64,000 bases of DNA from Halobacillus salinarum (GTDB taxonomy: Bacteria; Bacillota; Bacilli; Bacillales; Halobacillaceae), in the NCBI RefSeq assembly GCF_022919095.1, contig NZ_CP095073.1:372001-436000 (forward strand), read 5' to 3'. The position numbers and the translations under genes were made by a program. Below the pieces are notes generated by a model. It was given only the letters and a program-made list of their open reading frames with translations. It was not told where the DNA came from and ran no database searches. The stretch's first letter is position 1; every line of letters begins with the position of its first letter. Positions 54,844-62,162 of the stretch are shown here, in pieces.

Positions 54844-56997
54844 ATGAAAAAGATTTTAGGAGCGGTATGTGCTGCAGGGATAATCATATCCTCATCCATT
54901 ACCGGGGTATCTGGGGTAAGCGCAGCAAGTCTTTCACAAAATGACAAAGAGGTTGAGGATAATAACTCGAAAGAAACCGCTCAAGATCTTAAGCTTGGGG
55001 AATTCCAAGGAGAGGAAGCAACAGCAGACGTATTGGGAAATTTCTCAACTGAATCAGACCAAGACTGGTATGAGGTTACTTTACCAAGTAGAGGGGTTAT
55101 TGAAGTAGATTTTTATGAGGAAAATGATGATTTTATTTCCCACAGTGATTCACCTTACATTGATATGTTTTCTACACGTAAAGACGGAATTTATGGGAAT
55201 GTTCAATACTATGAAGGTATCACAGACTTTGAAAAATATGGTATAGATGGAAAGGGGTTTATTTGGGGAAATCATCTTCCAGATAATAAATTGTTTATTC
55301 GTTTAAAAGATGATAAGCGTTTTAAAACAAAAGATTATCACATGAAATTGACTTTTACACATAACCGTGTTGGTGATAATGATCCCCTTGAGCCTAATAC
55401 CTATTTTTCTAATGAGTACCATTACTATGAAATGACACCTATTAAAGAGGGTGAATTAGTTACTTCTAAATGGAATAGTTCCGTGGATTACCGTGATAAT
55501 TTTTCTATTAACCCTAGTTCCAATAAAGGTACGTTATCATTTGAAGTCCACCACACGGACAAAGAGATAGAATACTTTAACTTTGATAATCATACAAGGT
55601 ATGACTTATATGCAGAAACAAATTCTGGAACTTATGAAATGATTGACGCAGTCATACCTCAGGGAATTCCAAACAAAATAGTCAAAGATGAAGTAGAAGT
55701 AAATAACTCTAACTATACTGGAAAATATGTACTAATGGTGGAGAATTCCAGGTTTATAGACAGTTATCAAGTGAAGATGGACTTTGAAGATAAATCTTCC
55801 AATGAACTAGAACCTGACCCAAAACCAGAGCCAGAGCCTGACACTCAAGCTCCAGGGGAAGTGAAGAACCTAAAAGTCAATCATGTCTCTGAATCAGAAA
55901 TAACTTTTGAATACACTCTTCCTTCCGAAGAAGATTTCGACCATGTTAATGTATTGCGAAACGGTCACCAGGTGGATACTTCTAATAAATCAACATTCAC
56001 AGATCAAGGCTTATCTCCGAACACAAAATATACTTATACTATCAAAACTGTTGATGAGAAAGGTAATGAAAGCAAAGGAGTCACAAAAAGTGTAACAACT
56101 CAAAAACACCTGGAGCGGATTTCAGGGACAACTCGCTATAAGACAGCTTCAGCTTTTGCAAATAAAGTGGCACCTCACTCCTTGGGTGCAGTCTTTATAG
56201 CATCCGGTAAAAATTATCCCGACGCTTTAGCTGGAGGAGTATTAAACCACTCAAATAACGGAATGGTGCTGCTCGTTCAAGATAAAGGGGATATTGTTAC
56301 CCATAAAATTAATGAAGTGAAGCGTCTACTTAAAAAAGGTGGTAAGGTCTACATCTTAGGCGGACCAGGCGCTGTCTCTGAAAAGATTAAAAAGCAATTT
56401 GAAAGACACTTTTCGGTAGAAAGAATTGCTGGAAATACTCGAGTTAAAACAGCCATTGAAATTGCCAATAAAGTAGATGCAAATCCTAATGAAATATTCG
56501 TTTCCTACGGGTTTAACTTTGCTGATGCACTGGCCATTGTTCCATATGCTTCAGAAAAAGAAATTCCAGTTCTATTAAATGGTTCGAAAAAAGAATTAAG
56601 CAGTGAATTAAAAAACTACATCCAAACTCATCCATCCATTAAAAAAGTAACGATTATAGGTGGTCCGGGAGTTGTTTCCCAAAGTTCTGAACTCTCCTTA
56701 AAACAAATGGTAGGTTCTGTAGAGCGGGTGAGTAGTACTACGAGAGAATTAACGGCACTAGCTATTGCGAAAAAATATTATGGAGATACCAATAAGGTGG
56801 CGATTTCAAATGGCCAACGATTCCCTGATTCTTTAAGCGGGAGCCGGTTTGCCTTTAAAAACGGAATGCCTATCCTTTTAGTCACTGAAGACAAGATGAA
56901 ACCAGAAGTACGGAACTTTGCTGAAAAAGCAGATAGTTTCTATTTCTTCGGAGGTTCTGGAGTTATTTCAGATCAACTAAAAAATTCTTTGAAATAA
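54844..56997 (+). CDS. secreted CWB2 cell-wall-binding surface protein
   Basis: The 717-residue protein has a signal peptide (MKKILGAVCAAG, cleavage near VSAAS at about residue 30), a pre-peptidase-C-like beta domain (about 45-160), a further region (about 165-320), a Pro/Glu linker (EPDPKPEPEPD), a fibronectin type III domain (about 335-420) and three CWB2 repeats (about 423-717), starting ERISGTTRYKTA, ERIAGNTRVKTA and ERVSSTTRELTA. CWB2 triplets anchor proteins to secondary wall polymers. No catalytic domain is evident. Base use is visibly more AT-rich than the neighbouring sugar genes, suggesting acquisition. The ATG at 54844 follows AAAGGAGAGG; earlier in-frame starts lack a signal peptide. 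Confidence 0.9.
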   Translation: MKKILGAVCAAGIIISSSITGVSGVSAASLSQNDKEVEDNNSKETAQDLKLGEFQGEEATADVLGNFSTESDQDWYEVTLPSRGVIEVDFYEENDDFISHSDSPYIDMFSTRKDGIYGNVQYYEGITDFEKYGIDGKGFIWGNHLPDNKLFIRLKDDKRFKTKDYHMKLTFTHNRVGDNDPLEPNTYFSNEYHYYEMTPIKEGELVTSKWNSSVDYRDNFSINPSSNKGTLSFEVHHTDKEIEYFNFDNHTRYDLYAETNSGTYEMIDAVIPQGIPNKIVKDEVEVNNSNYTGKYVLMVENSRFIDSYQVKMDFEDKSSNELEPDPKPEPEPDTQAPGEVKNLKVNHVSESEITFEYTLPSEEDFDHVNVLRNGHQVDTSNKSTFTDQGLSPNTKYTYTIKTVDEKGNESKGVTKSVTTQKHLERISGTTRYKTASAFANKVAPHSLGAVFIASGKNYPDALAGGVLNHSNNGMVLLVQDKGDIVTHKINEVKRLLKKGGKVYILGGPGAVSEKIKKQFERHFSVERIAGNTRVKTAIEIANKVDANPNEIFVSYGFNFADALAIVPYASEKEIPVLLNGSKKELSSELKNYIQTHPSIKKVTIIGGPGVVSQSSELSLKQMVGSVERVSSTTRELTALAIAKKYYGDTNKVAISNGQRFPDSLSGSRFAFKNGMPILLVTEDKMKPEVRNFAEKADSFYFFGGSGVISDQLKNSLK

Positions 56998-57008
56998 GAA
57001 AAACATCT

Positions 57009-57040
57009 ACAGAGTTGTAACCATTTGGTTGCAACTCTGT
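57009..57040 (+). terminator. hairpin after the surface-protein gene
   Basis: ACAGAGTTG(T)AACC pairs with GGTT(G)CAACTCTGT; no U tract follows, so termination may be weak or Rho-assisted. Confidence 0.5.
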
Positions 57041-57195
57041 AATCTAAGATAGGATTGATACTATGAAAAAAAGCCCTTATACCTCCCTCTATCCAACCCT
57101 CCAGGTACTAGCTGAACGAGTGTATGGTTCAGGAGCATTTACCTTGGCCTTTCCTTTTTATAGGGAAAAAGAATTATTTCATTTTGCTTGAGCTG

Positions 57196-57224
57196 TTGAC
57201 ATCTTTCTGTAACAATTCTATACT
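57196..57224 (+). promoter_or_regulatory. sigma-A promoter of the second sugar locus
   Basis: A consensus -35 TTGACA (57196-57201) and TATACT (57219-57224) are spaced by exactly 17 bases, one of the strongest promoters in the window. Confidence 0.75.
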
Positions 57225-57268
57225 TTATGTAAGCCCTTTCATAAACAGGGGCGTAATTTTTTACTCTT

Positions 57269-57288
57269 TTTCGAAAACGTTTTCGAAA
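57269..57288 (+). promoter_or_regulatory. LacI-type operator of the second sugar locus
   Basis: A perfect 20-base palindrome with centre AAAACGTTTT and outer TTTCG/CGAAA lies about 40 bases downstream of the expected transcription start. It fits LacI-family operators and differs in its arms from the TGCAAACG sites of locus 1, so each locus may have its own repressor. Confidence 0.7.
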
Positions 57289-57367
57289 CCTGTACATACA
57301 GGTAGCTCTAAAATGACCCCGTTCATTTTATTGACTATATTTTTTTCTATTAAAAGGAGGAACCAAC

Positions 57368-58621
57368 ATGAAGTTTGGAAAGAAGGCATTTGGCGGTTTA
57401 GTCTTTATATGCTTATTGTTGGCGCTGGCGGCTTGCAGCAGTGGGGACAAATCATCGGGAGGAAGTTCTGATGAAGCGTCCGGCGACGGAAAAAGCATTA
57501 CCATTTTCCAAAGTAAAGTCGAAATTTCCGATCAGCTGGAAGAACTGGCGAAGAAGTACACCGATGAAACCGGGGTTAAAGTCGAAATCTGGGGTACAAC
57601 CGGCGATGATTACTTCTCCCAGCTGCAAATCAAGCTGAACAGCGAACAGGGTCCGTCGATCTTTACACTAGGAAATGAACGCGAAGCAGAGAAGCTGAAA
57701 TCATACTTATACGATATGAGTGACCGCGATTATGTGAAAAATATCGCACCGAACATGGCTCTGAAGCAGGGGGACAAGCTCGTCGGAATCCCGTACGGCG
57801 TGGAAGGCTTCGGCCTCGTCTATAACAAGGACCTCGTGAGCCCTGAAGACGTGAAGGACTACGATTCCTTTGTCAGCACGATGAAAAAATTAAAAGGGGA
57901 AGACGTCAATCCGATCAGCCTCTCCCAGGAAGCGTTTTTCTTAATCGGCCATATGAGCAACTATCCGTTCGCCTTACAGGACGATTATAAGAGCTACATT
58001 GATAAGCTGAGTGCCGGCGATGTGTCCATGGCCGACACAGAAGAATTCCAGGAATTCGGCAAATTTATGGAAGCGATCAAAACGTATGCACCAAACCCAA
58101 TGGACGTCACTTATGATGAAGAGATGGGTGACTTTGCCACCGGGAAGACAGCGATGGTTCACCAGGGAAACTGGTCGTACGGCATGCTCAGCGACTATGA
58201 TGTCGACTTTGACATCGGCATGATGCCGTTTCCGCTGATGGGCAATGACAAGCTTGCCGTCGGTGTCGGTGGAAACTGGGCCGTCAATGGCAACAAGAGT
58301 GAAGAAGAAATCAAAGCAGCGAACGACTTTCTTGAATGGCTCCACACGAGTGAAACCGGCAAGAAATACATCGTTGAAAAATTCGGCTTCATTCCGGCGA
58401 TGACCAATATTGAAGCAAACGATCTCGATCCACTTTCCCAAGCGGTGCTGGATGCTTCCAACAGCGGGGAGACGATTCCTTGGGCAATTAATTATTATCC
58501 TGCAGGCGTCATCCAGAACGACCTGACTCCGGCGGCCCAGCAGTTCTTCCTCGATGAGAAGATGAAAGGCAACGATTTTATTAAAGATATGGATAAGGCG
58601 TGGGATAACGCAACGAAATAG
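57368..58621 (+). CDS. sugar ABC transporter substrate-binding lipoprotein, locus 2
   Basis: The 417-residue lipoprotein (family 1) has the lipobox LAAC (Cys about residue 22), a Ser/Gly linker, and MalE-like lobes with GVEGFGLVYNKDLVSPEDV and KTAMVHQGNWSYGM. It resembles the locus 1 receptor in these same places, so the loci are probably ancient duplicates. Ribosome site AGGAGG. No ATPase gene is nearby. Confidence 0.93.
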   Translation: MKFGKKAFGGLVFICLLLALAACSSGDKSSGGSSDEASGDGKSITIFQSKVEISDQLEELAKKYTDETGVKVEIWGTTGDDYFSQLQIKLNSEQGPSIFTLGNEREAEKLKSYLYDMSDRDYVKNIAPNMALKQGDKLVGIPYGVEGFGLVYNKDLVSPEDVKDYDSFVSTMKKLKGEDVNPISLSQEAFFLIGHMSNYPFALQDDYKSYIDKLSAGDVSMADTEEFQEFGKFMEAIKTYAPNPMDVTYDEEMGDFATGKTAMVHQGNWSYGMLSDYDVDFDIGMMPFPLMGNDKLAVGVGGNWAVNGNKSEEEIKAANDFLEWLHTSETGKKYIVEKFGFIPAMTNIEANDLDPLSQAVLDASNSGETIPWAINYYPAGVIQNDLTPAAQQFFLDEKMKGNDFIKDMDKAWDNATK

Positions 58622-58628
58622 CATAAGA

Positions 58629-58663
58629 CGTGGACATGCTCACTGGGCTGTCCACGCTTCTTT
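58629..58663 (+). terminator. hairpin between receptor and permease genes, locus 2
   Basis: CGTGGACA and TGTCCACG form a stem with a 12-base loop and tail CTTCTTTTAATC, just after the receptor stop. It mirrors the hairpin in locus 1. Confidence 0.65.
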
Positions 58664-58689
58664 TAATCTCAAGGAAAGAGGGGATCGAC

Positions 58690-59565
58690 GTGACCAGACG
58701 CAAGCACTGGGCGTGGTTTTTATTATTTACCGGCCCGTTACTGATTATCTTTTTGACGGTTGTCATCGTCCCGTTTATCGTCGGAAGCTTCTACTCGTTT
58801 TTTCAATGGGACGGCATCAGCGCGAATCCGAAAGTATTCACCGGCTTTGAAAATTACATCAAGCTGCTGGATGATCCGCGGTTTATGGAATCGGCATGGG
58901 CGACGGTGAAATTCACGATCTTTTCAGTGATTTCCGTAAACGTTGTCGGCCTGACCTTTGCGTTGTTTGTCACTTCGAAGCTGAAAATCTCCAATACCGC
59001 AAGGACGATGTTTTTTATGCCTTATTTAATCGGCGGATTAATTCTAGGCTATATCTGGCAGTTCGTCTTTTCCGATGTATTTAAACTGATCGGGGAAATG
59101 ACCGGGCTTGATTCGATCTTTTTCAACTGGCTGCTCGATCAGGATTTTGCCTTGTATGCGCTCGTGTTTGTATTTACGTGGCAGATGGCCGGCTACGTGA
59201 TGATCATTTACATTACCGGCTTACAGGGAATTCCGAATGACATCATTGAAGCGTCCAGAATCGATGGAGCGAGCACGTGGCAGCAGCTGCGGAAAATTAC
59301 ATTTCCATTGTTAATGCCCGCGTTTACGATCAGCTTGTTTCTCACGTTGTCACAGGCGTTCAAAATCTATGACGTGAACCTGTCATTGACCAACGGCGGT
59401 CCGGCGAATGCGACCGAGCTCTTCGCGATGAATATCTTCAATGAAATCTTCGGCTACGGCAATTATGGCTACGGCCAGGCGAAAGCGATTGTTTTCTTCA
59501 TCATTGTCGCGGTGCTTGCCCTGACCCAGGTGTACATTACGAAAAAGCGGGAGGTAGAAATGTAA
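58690..59565 (+). CDS. sugar ABC transporter permease, MalF type, locus 2
   Basis: The 291-residue protein has six helices and the EAA loop GLQGIPNDIIEASRIDGAS (about 180-198). The GTG at 58690 (VTRRKHWAWFLLF) is chosen because AAAGAGGGG precedes it; a longer frame from 58630 runs through the inter-gene hairpin. One-base overlap (TAATG) with the next gene. Confidence 0.93.
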   Translation: MTRRKHWAWFLLFTGPLLIIFLTVVIVPFIVGSFYSFFQWDGISANPKVFTGFENYIKLLDDPRFMESAWATVKFTIFSVISVNVVGLTFALFVTSKLKISNTARTMFFMPYLIGGLILGYIWQFVFSDVFKLIGEMTGLDSIFFNWLLDQDFALYALVFVFTWQMAGYVMIIYITGLQGIPNDIIEASRIDGASTWQQLRKITFPLLMPAFTISLFLTLSQAFKIYDVNLSLTNGGPANATELFAMNIFNEIFGYGNYGYGQAKAIVFFIIVAVLALTQVYITKKREVEM

Positions 59566-60401
59566 TGAACAAACCAGGCTTATATATACGGGAAGTCCTG
59601 TTATTTTTGCTCGCGCTTTTGTTTCTATCCCCGATCTACATAGTGGCCGTCAATTCGTTCAAGGACCGGTCTGCGCTTTATGAAAACGTCCTCGCCCTGC
59701 CGACCCAGTTCAACATGGAGTATTACCAGCGGGCGATGGAAAAAATGAACTTCATGACCGCGTTATTTAACTCGCTGTATATTACCGTGATTTCAGTCAT
59801 TATTATCGTCATTCTTTCTTCGATGACCGCGTGGATGCTCGCCCGCACGCCTCATAAAATAAGCAACGTCATCTTTATGCTGTTTATTGCGACGATGCTG
59901 ATCCCGTTCCAGACGATCATGATGCCCTTGATGGAATTAATGGATACGATCATGGATACGACGGGGCTGCAGATGCTCAACACACGCGGCGGCCTGATCT
60001 TTATGCACGTCGGCTTTAACTCGGCCATTTCCGTGTTTTTGTACCACGGCTTTGTGAAATCGATCCCGATCTCGCTTGAAGAAGCGGCGACGATTGACGG
60101 AGCCTCGAAATTCGGGATTTTCTGGCGGATCATCTTCCCGATGCTGAAGCCGATTACCGTGACGGTGTTAATCATTAACGTCATCAGCATTTGGAACGAC
60201 TACCTCTTGCCATCATTGACGCTGACATCCACCGAGCTCCGGACGATTCCGCTGTCGACGTTTTATTTCTTCGGGGAATTTACGATCCAGTGGAACTTGG
60301 CGATGGCGGGGCTTGTCCTGACGATAATTCCGGTCATCATTTTCTATTCACTTGCCCAGAAGCACATCATTAAAGGCATTGGGGAAGGTGCGGTGAAATA
60401 A
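59565..60401 (+). CDS. sugar ABC transporter permease, MalG type, locus 2
   Basis: The 278-residue protein has six helices, the EAA loop SIPISLEEAATIDGASKFGIF (about 165-185) and the ending AQKHIIKGIGEGAVK. It forms the membrane channel with the upstream permease. Confidence 0.95.
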   Translation: MNKPGLYIREVLLFLLALLFLSPIYIVAVNSFKDRSALYENVLALPTQFNMEYYQRAMEKMNFMTALFNSLYITVISVIIIVILSSMTAWMLARTPHKISNVIFMLFIATMLIPFQTIMMPLMELMDTIMDTTGLQMLNTRGGLIFMHVGFNSAISVFLYHGFVKSIPISLEEAATIDGASKFGIFWRIIFPMLKPITVTVLIINVISIWNDYLLPSLTLTSTELRTIPLSTFYFFGEFTIQWNLAMAGLVLTIIPVIIFYSLAQKHIIKGIGEGAVK

Positions 60402-60416
60402 AAAGGAGGAATGAAC

Positions 60417-61112
60417 GTGCTGAGCTATTCAGGAATCTTCGGGTTTATCCATTTTTTGTCGAGCTGGTTTATGCGCTTTGCCGTGACCAATCTGTTATGG
60501 GCTGCCGTCAACCTGCCGATTGCGTTTATTCTTGTAAGCAGCTTCGCGAATACGGGGACTGTCAGTGAAGCGTCGTACCTGCCTTTATTCATTTTACTGC
60601 CTCTGTTGTTTTTTCCGAGTACAACCGCCTTGTTTGGCATGGTCCGCGACTGGATGATGGACGAGGAGCACAGTTCGCTTATGCGTAATTATTTTTCTCA
60701 CTTGAAAAAGAATTATAAAATGAGTATGGGAGCGGGCTGGATCTGGACGGTGATCTGGGCCGTGTGGCTCGTTGATTTCCGCTATTTTTCAGAGCTGAAT
60801 GACTTGGCGGGCTTCGTGATGAGAATAGCCGGCGTGCTTCTCGTTGTCATGAACGTCCATTTTCTGTCGCTCAGCGTGCATTACCATATGAATATCTTCG
60901 CCAGGCTGAAAAACAGTGCGCTGCTCACAGTCGGCCGTCCTTTACTGACGCTCGGGACAGCCGCCGTCTGTGTCTGCGCTGTTTACGCCAGTTTTTCCAT
61001 CTGGTTTTTATTCCTCTTTTTCACAGGCTCTGTAACCGCCTGTGTATCGTTTTATTTGTTTTACAAAACGAGCTTGAAAATGAAAGCAAAAGCTGAAGAA
61101 GCACACGCATAG
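60417..61112 (+). CDS. YesL family (DUF624) membrane protein, locus 2
   Basis: The 231-residue protein has about five helices and the family start GIFGFIHFLSSWFMRFAVTNLLWAAVNLPIA. AGGAGG lies seven bases before the GTG at 60417, while an ATG at 60411 sits almost against that site, so GTG is preferred. It precedes the LacI gene, the reverse of the order in locus 1. Confidence 0.88.
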   Translation: MLSYSGIFGFIHFLSSWFMRFAVTNLLWAAVNLPIAFILVSSFANTGTVSEASYLPLFILLPLLFFPSTTALFGMVRDWMMDEEHSSLMRNYFSHLKKNYKMSMGAGWIWTVIWAVWLVDFRYFSELNDLAGFVMRIAGVLLVVMNVHFLSLSVHYHMNIFARLKNSALLTVGRPLLTLGTAAVCVCAVYASFSIWFLFLFFTGSVTACVSFYLFYKTSLKMKAKAEEAHA

Positions 61113-61127
61113 AAAGCAGGTGACCAT

Positions 61128-62150
61128 GTGGCTACCATCAAGGATGTTGCCAAACAGGCAGGGGTCTCGGTCAGTGTCGTATCGAAGGCATTGAATGATT
61201 ACGAAGACATTAATGATAAAACGAAGAAGCGCATTCTAAAGATCGCAGAAGAATTGAACTATACACCCAATCTCGCCGGAAGAAATCTGTCTTCGAAGAA
61301 ACGAATGACGATCGGACTGATTTCCTCCGCCGTTTTTAATACGAATAAAAAAGATACCAACGCCTATGAAGTGATCAAAGGCATTTATACAGGGGTCGAT
61401 GAAGAGCAGCTGGAGCTTGCGATCTTCCTAATGGATTCCCAAAAGCAGAAGCAGAAAAGCTACACCCAGTTCTGCCGCGAGCGGAATATCGGCGGGGCGA
61501 TCCTGCACGGGCTGAGGACCGATGATCCGTACTTTAAGGAGCTGCTTGATACGAACATTCCGTGCGTGAATATTGATTTCCGCACCGACAGCCAGGCAGA
61601 AAACGTCGGCAGTGTGGCGATCGATAATAAAACGGCAGGCGAGGAAATGGCAGACCACCTGCTTACGCGCGGGCACCGCGATATCGCAATTATGGCAGGG
61701 ACCGAGGAAACGTTCGTCAACATCGAGCGACTGCAAGGCGTCAAGCAGGGCTTTGAGAAACATAACGTAGACTTCCCGGAGTCTGCGGTTCTTTATGCCG
61801 ATTTTTCAGAAGAAAAAGCGTACGAGCTTGCAAAGGATTATTTAGCGGAGCACCGCCCGACGGCGTTTCTCTGCTTCAGCGACTTAATGGTGTACGGGGT
61901 GATGAAGGCGGTGACGGAAGCAGGGTTGAAGGTGCCTGATGACTTATCACTGATCGGGTTTGATGACATTCCGTTCAGTGCGATTACCCATCCGCCGCTC
62001 ACGACCGTGCATCAGGACTTTTTTGAAATCGGCAGGCAGGCGGCTAAGCTGCTGATGGATATTATGAAAGACTATCACTTTGAAAACCATGTCGTCGTCG
62101 ATCACGAGCTGATCGAACGCGAAAGCGTGAAGGACTTAAATGAATCGTAA
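61128..62150 (+). CDS. LacI-family transcriptional regulator, locus 2
   Basis: The 340-residue repressor has the helix-turn-helix ATIKDVAKQAGVSVSVVSKALNDY and a sugar-binding core ending in GFDDIPFSAITHPPLTTVHQD. GTG start. It is 15 bases after the YesL gene and 12 before the glycosidase gene, so all are co-transcribed. It probably binds the perfect palindrome at 57269-57288. Confidence 0.94.
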   Translation: MATIKDVAKQAGVSVSVVSKALNDYEDINDKTKKRILKIAEELNYTPNLAGRNLSSKKRMTIGLISSAVFNTNKKDTNAYEVIKGIYTGVDEEQLELAIFLMDSQKQKQKSYTQFCRERNIGGAILHGLRTDDPYFKELLDTNIPCVNIDFRTDSQAENVGSVAIDNKTAGEEMADHLLTRGHRDIAIMAGTEETFVNIERLQGVKQGFEKHNVDFPESAVLYADFSEEKAYELAKDYLAEHRPTAFLCFSDLMVYGVMKAVTEAGLKVPDDLSLIGFDDIPFSAITHPPLTTVHQDFFEIGRQAAKLLMDIMKDYHFENHVVVDHELIERESVKDLNES

Positions 62151-62162
62151 AGGAGCAGAGCC

